A program made the translations under genes and the position numbers. From contig CANLKN010000025.1 of NCBI GenBank assembly GCA_947491475.1, positions 1 to 41,971 on the forward strand: a DNA stretch of 41,971 nt, written 5' to 3'. Origin of the DNA: Akkermansiaceae bacterium (GTDB lineage: Bacteria; Verrucomicrobiota; Verrucomicrobiia; Verrucomicrobiales; Akkermansiaceae). This document shows positions 1-8,872 of this stretch, one piece after another (position 1 is the stretch's first letter; the number at the start of each line of letters is the position of its first letter). The notes under the pieces were generated by a model, which saw nothing but the letters and a program-made list of their open reading frames with translations, was not told the DNA's origin and searched no databases.

Positions 1-122
1 TGGATAGTGGATAGTGGATAGTGGATAGTGGATAGTGGATAGTGGATAGTGGATAGTGGATAGTGGATAGTGGATAGTGGATAGTGGATAGTGGATAGTG
101 GATAGTGGATAGTGGATAGTGG
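1..122. repeat. 7-bp tandem repeat (TGGATAG)n
   Basis: The window opens with about 17 nearly perfect head-to-tail copies of TGGATAG. The array starts at base 1, so its left end is outside the window. Just to its right, degenerate copies (GTGGAT/ATCCAC units, about 121-160) run into the 3' end of the minus-strand gene that stops at 140. Seven is not a multiple of three, so it is unlikely to be coding. It is a simple-sequence array that could vary in length. Confidence 0.95.
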
Positions 123-139
123 ATTCTTGCATCCAGAAT

Positions 140-1246
140 CTACGATCCACGATCCATGGTCTTCTTCAGAATGAACCTCGATGCGATGATGGCACCTGCG
201 TTGCGGTCGTGGCGGGCAAGGGCGTGTTTCATGGCACGCCAGCCGGCGGCTTGATCGCTGAGGAGGGCAGAAAGTTGATTGCCCAAATCTCCGGGCGCAT
301 CGGCTAGGGAGCCAGCACCGATGGATTCGAGCAAGCGGAGGTTTCCTTCCTCCTGACCCGGCACGAGGTGGTGGATGAGCATCGGGCAGCGGGCCGCGAT
401 CGCCTCGTGAACGGTGGCTCCTCCGGCCTTGCCGATCACCAGGTGGTGCTGGTTGAGGAGCTGCGGCACACGGCGGGTCCAGCCGATGAGCCGCACGCGG
501 CCGGGGTATTGGTCCTTGATTTCGCGGGCTTTCGGGTAAAGCCGGCGGACGTTGCGTCCCAATACGATGGTGATGCACACGGCAGGCGACGTTTCTAACA
601 AGTCACGCGCATGTCGCCGGAGGAAAGACAATTGCGCAGTAGGGAAATATAAGACGCGGAAGGGGGCGCACACATCAGTGGCATCCATCGGCTGGAGCTG
701 CGAAAACACCGGATGCACCGGGAAGCCGGTGTCGACGATTTTTTCCGCAGCCAGACCCTTGCGAACCATCGCTTCGCGGGTGGCGGGATCGGTGACGAGC
801 CAGCCGTTTCCAGGTGCACGCAGCCAGGCAGAATTGATCTCGATGGAATCGGTGACCACGGTGAAAACCGGCAGACCGGCGGCGATGCGCGGCATGAGAT
901 ACGGGTAAAGCGGGTAGGTGCTGACCACCGCTGTGGGCTGGAACTCGTCGATCAGGCATTCCAGCGCACGCTCCACCCATCGCAGGACCGGCGAGTGTTG
1001 GCGGGAAAAATCGCAACGGTCGGTCGATTGGTAGATCCATTCCCAGAGCTGCGGCAGGCGTGTGGTGACAAAGCGGTAGCCGCGGCTGACCATGTCGGTG
1101 AGGCGCGGCGCGCCGAGAACGCAGGGATCGGCGACGCGGGTAACCGCCCCAGCCGCATCGAGCGCTAGCGCGAGATTGCGGGCGGCGCTGTTGTGCCCCT
1201 CGCCGAAGGCGGCGGTGACGATGAGGATGCGCGGAGCGGCAGACAT
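140..1246 (-). CDS. MGDG-synthase/GT28-type glycosyltransferase
   Basis: This 368-residue protein resembles monogalactosyldiacylglycerol synthase and processive diacylglycerol glucosyltransferases, which move a sugar from a nucleotide donor to a membrane lipid. The N-terminal part has the typical opening ILIVTAAFGEGHNSAARN (MGDG_synth-like domain). The C-terminal part has the GT28 donor-site signature VIGKAGGATVHEAIAA followed by PGQEEGN. I chose the ATG at 1246 because family homology begins there; the frame is open about 90 codons further upstream, but that part is low-complexity and overlaps the divergent gene. The last residues (MDRGS) derive from the repeat-like sequence next to the 7-bp array, so the original C-terminus may have been slightly different. 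A role in glycolipid synthesis is inferred; the acceptor is unknown. Confidence 0.8.
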   Translation of the reverse strand: MSAAPRILIVTAAFGEGHNSAARNLALALDAAGAVTRVADPCVLGAPRLTDMVSRGYRFVTTRLPQLWEWIYQSTDRCDFSRQHSPVLRWVERALECLIDEFQPTAVVSTYPLYPYLMPRIAAGLPVFTVVTDSIEINSAWLRAPGNGWLVTDPATREAMVRKGLAAEKIVDTGFPVHPVFSQLQPMDATDVCAPFRVLYFPTAQLSFLRRHARDLLETSPAVCITIVLGRNVRRLYPKAREIKDQYPGRVRLIGWTRRVPQLLNQHHLVIGKAGGATVHEAIAARCPMLIHHLVPGQEEGNLRLLESIGAGSLADAPGDLGNQLSALLSDQAAGWRAMKHALARHDRNAGAIIASRFILKKTMDRGS

Positions 1247-1319
1247 GGCGGGGCGCGGCAGATTTAGAACGACACGGGCGTTGCGTCGATGGAGATTTGC
1301 GGCTTTCATCCCACCGCCT

Positions 1320-2438
1320 ATGGCGCGCGAGGAAAAAAAACCAGTTAAGCTCAGAGCGGTCGATGACGAAGTCGCGCCGGTGGTGAAGGTCGTGCGCCTC
1401 GAAAACCAGAAAACGGCGCAAAATACCAAGGAGGAACCGGTTCGCCTGGGGCGGCTCACTCCAAACCTTGAGCCAAGCAGGCTTGATGTTCCCAGCCGCG
1501 ACGATCTGGAGTTGCGCACCCATCAACCGGGGATTGAGGTTCTGATCGATAGTGAGAATTTCAATCTGGATCATCTGGAGGAAGGCTGGGGTGAGAGATC
1601 CGCGCGCAAGCATCCAATCCCATGGGGATGGTTTGCCCTGATAGGCCTGACGATCTCAGGAGCGGTGGTGTGGGCGCTCAGCCATGTCCGCGAAGCAGAT
1701 GTGCAGGCGGATCAAATCCGCGTGGAAACCGAATCAGCGCTCGCTAAGGAAGAGCGGGAGATCAGTGAGGCACACGAGCTTGTCACCCGCATCGAAGACT
1801 CGCTGCGCTATTTTTTCAACGCCACTACTGTTGACTCCTTGGCAAAGATGGTTCGCCAATCTGAACGGGTGAATCCATTGATGCTGAAATATTACATGAT
1901 ACATCCGGTATTCCGGAGTCCCTTGAGCATGGTCCGGGTCCTGCAACCACTCACACTCGAGAACCGCACGAATTTCTGGATTGCCTCCGTCGTGCTGGCA
2001 AACGGCCAGAAGCACAACCTCGTCATTGAGACCGAAGAAGATGGCAATCCCCTCATCGACTGGGAAACCTTCGTCTGTGACCAGCCGCTGCCATGGGACG
2101 AGTTTGCATTGGAAAGGCCTGCCGGAACATCGCTCGACTTCCGGGTTTATGTGGAGCGCGACATGTTTTTCAGCCACGAGTTTGCGGATTCGGACCGCTG
2201 GTTGTGCTTTCGCCTCACCGCCTTGGAAAGCGAGGAAACGCTTTTTGGCTATGTGGCGGTGGACAGTGAGGAAGCCCAAGCACTCCTGAATCTACTGGAA
2301 GCGAATGCGGGCCGCAAAACCAGCATGATCCTGCGTCTTTGCATCCCGGAGGGACTGCAATCCCGCCGCGGCGTCATGATTGAAAAAGTGATCAGCCCCC
2401 GCTGGATGTATCTCGATCCGCCCGGATCCCCCCCCTGA
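1320..2438 (+). CDS. hypothetical single-pass membrane protein
   Basis: This 372-residue protein matches no family I recognise. It has a charged, probably disordered N-terminus of about 95 residues, one transmembrane helix at about 101-122 (WGWFALIGLTISGAVVWAL), then a charged, possibly coiled-coil stretch (about 125-165) and a folded C-terminal domain of about 200 residues. The topology suggests a bitopic inner-membrane protein with a large periplasmic domain. The start at 1320 leaves a 73-bp divergent gap to the glycosyltransferase; no clear Shine-Dalgarno is visible, and the frame is open further upstream without homology support. Its stop overlaps the next start in TGATG at 2436-2440, so it is probably translationally coupled to the sulfatase-fold gene, and the two proteins may work together. 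Confidence 0.75.
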   Translation: MAREEKKPVKLRAVDDEVAPVVKVVRLENQKTAQNTKEEPVRLGRLTPNLEPSRLDVPSRDDLELRTHQPGIEVLIDSENFNLDHLEEGWGERSARKHPIPWGWFALIGLTISGAVVWALSHVREADVQADQIRVETESALAKEEREISEAHELVTRIEDSLRYFFNATTVDSLAKMVRQSERVNPLMLKYYMIHPVFRSPLSMVRVLQPLTLENRTNFWIASVVLANGQKHNLVIETEEDGNPLIDWETFVCDQPLPWDEFALERPAGTSLDFRVYVERDMFFSHEFADSDRWLCFRLTALESEETLFGYVAVDSEEAQALLNLLEANAGRKTSMILRLCIPEGLQSRRGVMIEKVISPRWMYLDPPGSPP

Positions 2439-4636
2439 TGCGCTTGTTCCGCTCCATTTTCAATCCGTCTGCCGACCCGGCCCGGGCTCGGACTGTGGCG
2501 TCGTTGCCGGCGGTGTTATCCGGAGTGAGTGCTTTTTTACTGCTACAATATGTCATTGCGCTGTGGCGGCTCACGCAAACGTCCGGCGGCATGATGAACA
2601 AGTTCAGCGCGCTGGCCCGCGAGCAATACCTGGGGTTCCTGGTCCGGCAGAACCTTTTGATTCTTGTGGCCTATCTCATGTTGGCGCTTGCAGCGGTGTT
2701 TCTTGCCCAACCGTTGGTCAGTTGGTGGTCGCAGTGCTCCAAGCGCCGCGGTTTTGCGTTTGTCGCGCTGCGCGGCTTTGTGATCGCGGCGCTGTTACAT
2801 GGTTATTTCATGCTGCGTCTGATGAAAACCCGGCCGTATTTCCTCAACGAGGCGGAGTTCGGCCATTGGTATTACAAGTTGCTCGATTTCCCGGAGCCGG
2901 TGAGGCCCGCGGGATTGTTCATCCTCTTCACGCTGCTGCCGTTGGTTTTTCTCGGTTATGTGTTGATCTGGCATGCCCGCCGCCACGGCCGCAAAGGATG
3001 GGTGGTGGCCGGCGCGCTGGTGGTCGCTGGCGCTCTCACCTTTGGCATCCAACCCTCAACCAAGCGCCCGGTGGCGGCGGCTTCGCCCAATGGCAATGCT
3101 CCCAACATCCTGATCATCGGCTCGGACTCACTGCGCGGTGATCTTCTCGGCTGTGCCGGCTACCGGCCGCAGCGCAGCGACGGACCTGCTGCGGCGGGCG
3201 TTTCACCTACAATCGATGCCCTGGCCGCAAAGTCGGTGCGCTTCGAGCGTTGTTACACCTCCATCGCCTCCACGCTGGAGTCCGGCGTGCAATTGATGTC
3301 TTCGCAGTATCCCCACAGCCATGGCATCCGGCAGATGTATCCGGATCGCCAAACCGTGGATTCTGCAAAACAACGCATTGTTCCGTTGGCAGGCTTGCTG
3401 CGTGAGCGTGGCTATGACACCGCCGCCATTGGCGATTGGTGCGCCGGTTATTATGAAATCATGCCGATGGGTTTCGAACACATCTCGGTATCGAGTTTCG
3501 ACAACTTCAAGATCTACATGAGCCAGGCCGTGGTGATGGCGCACTTTGTGGTGCCGCTTTATTTCGACAATCCGCTCGGGCATCGCTTGTTTCCGCAGCT
3601 CCAGTCGTTCGCGCAGTTTGTCACACCGGAAGTGGTGACCAAGCGTGTAGAGCGCAGACTTGAATCCGTGGCCCGGGAAAAGAAGCCGTTTTTCTGGCAC
3701 GTCTTCTATTCATGCAACCATCTGCCCTACCGAAGCAAGGAGCCGTATGTCAGCATGTTCGCCGATCCCGCCTATCAGGGACCTAACAAAAACGGCGTGG
3801 ACTTCGATATCGACTCGTTCATCGGCGGCACCGACCTCGAATCCAAGTGGAAGGCACTGTCACCCGCCGAGGTCTCTCAGATCCGTGCATTGTATGACGG
3901 CTGCACCCGGCAGTTCGACGATTGTGTTGCTGAAATTCTCGCCGCGCTCGAGCGAAATGGCCTGGCGGAAAACACCATTGTCATCATCACCTCGGACCAT
4001 GGTGACGATCTTTACGAACCGGGCGTCACCCTCGGCCACGGACTCACCTTCAATGGTGGCTTGCAGGCCAACCATGTGCCGTTGATCGTCCACGTGCCGG
4101 GCGTAGAGCCGCGGGTGATTCCCGAGACGGTGCGTTTGATCGATGTGGTTCCCACTCTGGCCGACTTCACTGGCGCGAAAAAATCCAGCACTTGGGAGGG
4201 GCGGGGTTTTGCGGCATGGCTCCGTGGTGCGGAAACGCCGGAGCACCGGCCGTTTTATGGTGAGACCGGCTTTCCTTTCATCCAGTTCACGGTGCCCGGG
4301 GTCGAGCGCCCCAAGCTCCCGCCGATGGATGAGCTCACCTACATCGATAAAAACTACAACTACCAGTTCGTGCTCAAGCCCGAATATGCTGAGCGCTTGG
4401 TGAACGCCAAGCAGCGTTGCCTCAGAACCCGCGATTGGAAGCTCGTATGCACTCCCACCGCTTCCGGCGGTCGGAGCTTCGGGTTGTTCCACCTCGCATC
4501 CGATCCGCACGGTGAGATCGATCTGGCCGAATCGCGGCCCGAGGTGCTCGAGCCGATGCGAAAAGCCCTCGAACGCTGGATGGATGGTGGAATCGAAACT
4601 CCAATTAAGGAAATTTTCTCCGGTGATGAACCCTGA
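2438..4636 (+). CDS. membrane-anchored sulfatase/alkaline-phosphatase-superfamily enzyme
   Basis: This 732-residue protein has about five hydrophobic helices in residues 25-205 and then a periplasmic sulfatase-fold domain from about 221 (APNILIIGSDSLRGD, first metal-binding Asp) to the C-terminus, including ITSDHGDD (metal-binding Asp/His). Where sulfatases carry C/S-x-P-x-R, this one has TLESG (Thr279), followed by the conserved-looking YPHSHG. Membrane helices plus a Thr in this position recall phosphoglycerol and phosphoethanolamine transferases (LtaS/OpgB/EptA type) more than formylglycine-dependent sulfatases. A role in modifying an envelope lipid or glycan is therefore inferred. It starts within the stop of the upstream membrane gene (TGATG), which indicates coupling. 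Confidence 0.8.
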   Translation: MRLFRSIFNPSADPARARTVASLPAVLSGVSAFLLLQYVIALWRLTQTSGGMMNKFSALAREQYLGFLVRQNLLILVAYLMLALAAVFLAQPLVSWWSQCSKRRGFAFVALRGFVIAALLHGYFMLRLMKTRPYFLNEAEFGHWYYKLLDFPEPVRPAGLFILFTLLPLVFLGYVLIWHARRHGRKGWVVAGALVVAGALTFGIQPSTKRPVAAASPNGNAPNILIIGSDSLRGDLLGCAGYRPQRSDGPAAAGVSPTIDALAAKSVRFERCYTSIASTLESGVQLMSSQYPHSHGIRQMYPDRQTVDSAKQRIVPLAGLLRERGYDTAAIGDWCAGYYEIMPMGFEHISVSSFDNFKIYMSQAVVMAHFVVPLYFDNPLGHRLFPQLQSFAQFVTPEVVTKRVERRLESVAREKKPFFWHVFYSCNHLPYRSKEPYVSMFADPAYQGPNKNGVDFDIDSFIGGTDLESKWKALSPAEVSQIRALYDGCTRQFDDCVAEILAALERNGLAENTIVIITSDHGDDLYEPGVTLGHGLTFNGGLQANHVPLIVHVPGVEPRVIPETVRLIDVVPTLADFTGAKKSSTWEGRGFAAWLRGAETPEHRPFYGETGFPFIQFTVPGVERPKLPPMDELTYIDKNYNYQFVLKPEYAERLVNAKQRCLRTRDWKLVCTPTASGGRSFGLFHLASDPHGEIDLAESRPEVLEPMRKALERWMDGGIETPIKEIFSGDEP

Positions 4637-4690
4637 GATTCGCCGCTTGAGTTTTAATCCCCCCGGATTCAGCCTCCTGCCCGCCCACCC

Positions 4691-5431
4691 ATGAAACTTC
4701 ACTTACCGTTCATCGCTGTCTCACTGATTGCCGCCGTTTCCGCAGCCGAGGCGCCAAAGGTGTTCGCTGGCCTGCTGGCACCGGGTGTCGCCAAGCGCGG
4801 GCAGATCGGCATGGTCGTTCCGCCGCAGGAGATCGACAAATTTGTGGCTAAAGTGGAGGCCTCCGCACGCAAGGATCCGAAGTGGTTCAGCGAGTTCAGC
4901 GCCACGGCGAAACCCGGCGTGCCACTGCCATATGACGAGCGGCTCGGACTGACCAAGGAGGAATATGCCGAATACCTGGCGCTCTGGAACAAACGCGAGT
5001 TCAAGCCAATGGAGGAAGTGCAATTGATGCTCCGCGAAAGCGCTGCTGGCGGTTGGGTAATCACCTCCACCGGCGGTGCCAGCACGCTTTCCACACTGCG
5101 CTATCTCGAAAAGGACGATCTTTTCCGTTCTCCCAACGGTGAGCTCAAACGCATCGATGACATTAATGCTGATCCCACCAGCATCCTCGGCGAGTGGACC
5201 GGACATGAGTGGAGATTCGAGGAGGAAACCGGACTTGGCAAAACCAAGGAAAACGTCGCTCTCGGCCGTTATGCGGACAACAAGTTCGGCCTGATCATTT
5301 ACCGCGTGCAGGAGCTGTCCACCGAGGGCACTCGGCTGCTGGACCGCAGCCTTGTCATCCGTGTGCCGCTCGACAAGTCAGCACAAGCCAAACCGACACC
5401 GGTAAAGGTGACGCCGAAGAAGAAACCTTGA
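4691..5431 (+). CDS. secreted hypothetical protein
   Basis: This 246-residue protein has a clear Sec signal peptide (MKLHLPFIAVSLIAAVSAAEA, cleavage after about residue 19 or 20) and a soluble periplasmic body ending in a lysine-rich tail (KVTPKKKP). I recognise no domain. It lies 54 bp after the sulfatase-fold gene on the same strand and could belong to the same transcript. It converges on the decayed efflux locus, with only 17 bp between the two ends and no obvious terminator. Confidence 0.7.
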   Translation: MKLHLPFIAVSLIAAVSAAEAPKVFAGLLAPGVAKRGQIGMVVPPQEIDKFVAKVEASARKDPKWFSEFSATAKPGVPLPYDERLGLTKEEYAEYLALWNKREFKPMEEVQLMLRESAAGGWVITSTGGASTLSTLRYLEKDDLFRSPNGELKRIDDINADPTSILGEWTGHEWRFEEETGLGKTKENVALGRYADNKFGLIIYRVQELSTEGTRLLDRSLVIRVPLDKSAQAKPTPVKVTPKKKP

Positions 5432-5448
5432 GGCGAGCGGATGTTTCT

Positions 5449-6305
5449 TCAGCCTTCTTTTGCTGCAGCCTTGCGCAGTTGACGCTCGCGCAACCAAAGG
5501 AAGATAACAGGAGTGACGATGAGGATGTGGATGAGGCTGGAAATCATGCCGCCGATGACCGGAGTGGCGAGCGGCTTCATGACTTCCGCTCCCTGGCGGT
5601 TGCTCCACATGATGGGCAACAGGCTGGCGACGGTGGTGGCCACGGTCATGACTTTCGGGCGAAGGCGGAGCTTGGCACCATCCTTGACCGCTTGGACCAG
5701 ATCGGCACGGGTGAATCTTTCACCGAGTTCGGCCATCTTCGACTTCAGGCTTTCCTCCAGATAAACGACCATCACCACGCCGGTTTGCACAGCAGTGCCG
5801 AAGAGCGCGATGTAGCCGACCCAGATCGCGCCGTTGAAATCATAACCTAACAGTTTTTGCAGGATCACTCCGCCGCTCAGTGCGAAGGGCACTGCGAGCA
5901 TGACGTGCGCCGCTTCCGAGGCGCTGTGGAAGACCATGAACAACAATACGAAGATGATTAGCAGCACGATAGAAACACCAGCCACATCGTTTTCACGAAA
6001 CGGCGCTGGTTTTCGTATTCGCCGGTCATCTTGTAAGTCATGCCTTCCCAGTCGAGAGTCTTGAGTTTCGCCTCGACCTCCTGGACGAAACCGCCGAGAT
6101 CGCGGTCCTGGACGTTGGCTTGCACAAAGCTGCGCAGCTTGCCGTTTTCGGAGGCGATTTCATTCGCGCCGACGCTGCGCGTGATCTTCGCCACCATGCC
6201 AAGCGGGATGTAGGTGCTCTCCGATCCTCCGCCGGATGGAGCGGTGGATGCGGGCGCTGCACCTCCGGCCACCTGATAAGAAGCGCCTTGCTTAGCTCGG
6301 CGCAC
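5449..6305 (-). pseudogene. cusA: 3' remnant of a CusA/CzcA-type RND efflux pump, frameshifted
   Basis: Two minus-strand frames together give the last ~290 residues of a CusA-type heavy-metal RND transporter, roughly E. coli CusA residues 750-1040. The first frame (about 6305-5960) carries YIPLGMVAKI and the sequence up to RRFVKTMW. The second (about 5985-5449) continues with [42 protein letters not shown] and GGMISS, which are signature transmembrane segments TM10-TM12. A small indel near 5965-5985 separates the frames. The first ~750 residues and the whole membrane-fusion subunit are missing. The 5' boundary lies where the truncated TolC-like gene breaks off (about 6300). It cannot make a working pump. 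Confidence 0.85.
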
Positions 6306-7177
6306 AACGTGGTGCTTTTGATGTCGCCGGTGTCAGAGTAGAGTTGGGCATCGACGCCGACAGCGACTTCCGGCTGCCGTTCGCGGTCCGCGATGCGGGT
6401 GTCGGCTTTGGCGGCGGTGGCCATTTCGCGCATGGCGCGGACTTTGGGATTCGCATGCGGGATGCGTGCGATCTCGGCTTGCGCGATTGGGACCGGGGGT
6501 GCGCTGGCAGGCAGTTTCAACACCGGCCATGGCGAATCCAGCGGACGACCGAGGATGAGGTTGAGGTTCATGGCGAAGCCCTCGCGGCTGCGGCGCGCGG
6601 CATCGAGCATCTGCTGTTCCTTCGCCAGCTCGGTTTCCATGCGCAGGGCGTCGGTGCTGGAGCCCATCGGGTCTGCCGCCATTTGTTTGGCGTTTTCAAC
6701 CATCTTGGTCATCCATTGGATCTGCGCCTGTTGCAGGGCGATGGATTCATCGGAGAGCGCGAGTTCGATGGCGGCTTTGGCGACCTCGGCACCGGCGTTG
6801 AGCGCGAAGCTGCCGGAGTTTTCGATTTGGGCGCGTTGCATCGCTTCCATCTTGCTGCGCTCCGCCGCGAACATGCCGGGCTTCGGCAAGGCCTGTTCGA
6901 AGCCGACCATGATGTCGCCGTCGTCCATGCGCATCATTTCGGTAGCGCCCATGAAACCGATGCCAACCATGGGATCGTTCCACAGGCGGACCGACCGGGC
7001 CTCGTGCGCGGCGGCGATGGCCTGGTGTTTTCCGGCGATGGCGGACGGGTGGGTGCGAGTTGCTTCGGACCTCAGTTTTGAGAGGAATGCCTCATTCAAT
7101 AGCTGGGTTTCGCCCGCATGGAGCAGGCCTCCGGCCACAGCCAGGCCGGCAAGGAATTTGGAAATGGTATGCATCAT
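6300..7177 (-). pseudogene. cusC: truncated CusC/TolC-family outer-membrane efflux protein
   Basis: This frame starts with a signal peptide (MMHTISKFLAGLAVAGGLLHA) and continues for about 290 residues of an outer-membrane efflux protein: long amphipathic helices, FEQALPKPGMFAAERSKMEA, then a second repeat that breaks off after DAQLYSDTGDIKSTT. Family members are about 420-460 residues long, so the last third is missing. The frame stays open downstream to 6038, but that part is out-of-frame cusA sequence with no TolC similarity. The simplest reading is one deletion that joined the middle of cusC to the 3' third of cusA. The small Cys-rich gene upstream (7291-7656) probably belonged to the same operon. 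Confidence 0.85.
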
Positions 7178-7290
7178 TCATGAGAGTGTGAATTTGAAAA
7201 CTTGGATCCAATGATCCAATCGCCTGCTCAAAACGCACGCAACACGGCGGCGGAGGTGAGTGGGCACAATTCGCCTGGGAAGGCGCACAC

Positions 7291-7656
7291 TCAGATGACG
7301 AACGAACAGAAGGCGACCGAAAGTCGGACGCCGGTGTAGCCGGACAGTTGACCGGTGATCGATGGCACCGCCATTACGGCGGAAGGCTGGGTTCCGGCAA
7401 CAGTTTCGATGGAGAGGCGGATCCCGGAGGCCTTGGCGAGCGGGATTTTCAGGGAATTCCCGGATTCCGAAGAGAGTGGGGTGGGGTTTTGGGGCGTCTC
7501 ATCGTTTCCGGCACAGGGGCATGAATCGGCAGGATCGCAGCATTCGCAGGAGGACACGACCGGTGCGCAGAACTCAATGGCGGCTGTGGTTGGCAACACC
7601 TGAACGAGCTGGAAAACCAGCGCAAGGATCAGGGCGATGACCGATTTGACATTCAT
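7291..7656 (-). CDS. small secreted Cys-rich protein upstream of the efflux remnant
   Basis: This 121-residue protein has a signal peptide (MNVKSVIALILALVFQLVQ, cleavage near TTAA) followed by a cysteine cluster, CAPVVSSCECC and then CPCAG, in the first third of the mature protein, and a hydrophobic C-terminus. The ATG at 7656 is preferred because the signal peptide begins there; a start 13 codons upstream is possible. It lies 113 bp upstream of the truncated cusC gene on the same strand. The clustered thiols and this context suggest metal binding or sensing, which is inference. I do not recognise a named family. Confidence 0.6.
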   Translation of the reverse strand: MNVKSVIALILALVFQLVQVLPTTAAIEFCAPVVSSCECCDPADSCPCAGNDETPQNPTPLSSESGNSLKIPLAKASGIRLSIETVAGTQPSAVMAVPSITGQLSGYTGVRLSVAFCSFVI

Positions 7657-7754
7657 GTCGTGGGTGAGAGTATATGCATTGCCTTTCTCTTCCAAGGATT
7701 AACTCAGTGGAGAAGTGAAAAAATTTTTGCTATCAACGGGTTGCGGAAATTAGA

Positions 7755-8507
7755 ATGCTGTTTATGGTGCGCGACATGACTGCAGACACACTCCACCTCA
7801 GCCAAACCGCATTCATTTACGGCATTTCGCCGCTGTATCTGATCATCATCGGTGCTACCTTTCTCGCCAGCATGCTCATCAGCGGCATGCTGAAGAGGCG
7901 TTTCAGCGAGTATTCTCAGGTTCCGCTGCCAATGACTGGAGCCCAGGTGGCCGAGCAGATGCTGCGGCAAAACGGCATTAATGACGTTAAGGTCATCAGC
8001 GTGCCCGGCCAACTCACCGACCACTACGATCCGGTTAAAAAGACCGTCAATCTGAGCGAGCCGGTCTATCACATCAACTCGGTGGCCGCCGCCGCAGTGG
8101 CTGCTCACGAATGCGGCCACGCCATCCAGCACAAAGAGGCCTACGCGTGGCTCAACTTTCGCTCTAAAATGGTGCCCGCAGTCCAGATTTCCAGCAAACT
8201 GCTCAATTACATCATGATCGCCGGTTTTCTCGGCATGGGCCTGATGCAGAGCACCACGATGCTGTGGCTGTGGGTCGGCCTGTTTGCGGTGACCACCCTG
8301 TTTTCGATTGTCACGCTGCCGGTGGAATTCGACGCGAGCCGCCGCGCGCTGGTGTGGCTGGAACGCAGCGGGCTGGCCGCCAGCATGGAGCAGGAAAAAG
8401 CGAAAAACGCGCTCTTCTGGGCCGCCATGACTTATGTAGCCGCCGCAGTTGGCTCGGTCGCTCAGTTGCTGTATTTCCTGATGATGGTGCTTGGCCGCCG
8501 GGATTGA
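7755..8507 (+). CDS. YugP-like neutral zinc metallopeptidase, membrane-bound
   Basis: This 250-residue protein belongs to the YugP/zinc-dependent membrane peptidase family. It has an N-terminal transmembrane helix (about 26-44), the zinc-binding motif HECGHAIQH (HExxH) at about residue 118, and further hydrophobic helices at about 150-200 and 220-246. The segment TLPVEFDASRRAL after the helices is typical of this family and may supply the third zinc ligand. Natural substrates are unknown for most members. Possible starts are 7755, 7764 and 7776; 7755 has a weak GGAA upstream. It is monocistronic, flanked by the divergent Cys-rich gene and a 365-bp gap. Confidence 0.85.
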   Translation: MLFMVRDMTADTLHLSQTAFIYGISPLYLIIIGATFLASMLISGMLKRRFSEYSQVPLPMTGAQVAEQMLRQNGINDVKVISVPGQLTDHYDPVKKTVNLSEPVYHINSVAAAAVAAHECGHAIQHKEAYAWLNFRSKMVPAVQISSKLLNYIMIAGFLGMGLMQSTTMLWLWVGLFAVTTLFSIVTLPVEFDASRRALVWLERSGLAASMEQEKAKNALFWAAMTYVAAAVGSVAQLLYFLMMVLGRRD

Positions 8508-8872
8508 CCGTGGCTGGACGAACGGGGCATGAGAGCTCAGGAAGGCGAGATATTTCCTCCGCCCCTCTCCGCAGCGCTGCGGTTCTGTTTCTCCCCGACC
8601 TTGGCGGACAATGGAAAATCGATCCGCCTTCACTGATTGGCCAATTTATGGGCATCGGCGGAGCAAAAGTCCGCCGCCCTTGGTCATTTTGTCCGACCTC
8701 TGGATTTTTTGAGATCCGGTTGGAGGCTTGACAAGGAAGGGGGTGCCTGCTTGCCTGCGGCGTCCTGCGACTGATTTTCAATCAATTGCCGACACCGGAC
8801 ACTCTCGCAACCTCGCACTTCCATTCTGGAAAACGCGTCCGGCCACCACCATTCACCACCTGACTTACTTTC
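8508..8872. other. intergenic region without gene
   Basis: No convincing gene is seen in these 365 bp. The stretch holds a perfect 7-bp stem hairpin at 8656-8676 (CGGCGGA / TCCGCCG, 7-nt loop) without a U-tract, and a consensus TTGACA at 8728-8733 without a good -10 element. It presumably contains the promoter of the glycosyltransferase operon that starts at 8873. Confidence 0.5.

Noticed and set aside
1-122. CRISPR-like array at the left edge
   Set aside because: Units are 7 bp with no spacers; it is a simple tandem repeat.
1247-1519. An N-terminal extension of the glycosyltransferase gene by 91 codons
   Set aside because: The extension is Ser/Arg-rich, has no homology and overlaps the divergent gene that starts at 1320.
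8656-8733. A hairpin and a TTGACA box in the gap before the GT2 gene
   Set aside because: The hairpin lacks a T-tract and the TTGACA lacks a matching -10 element, so neither was called as a functional site.
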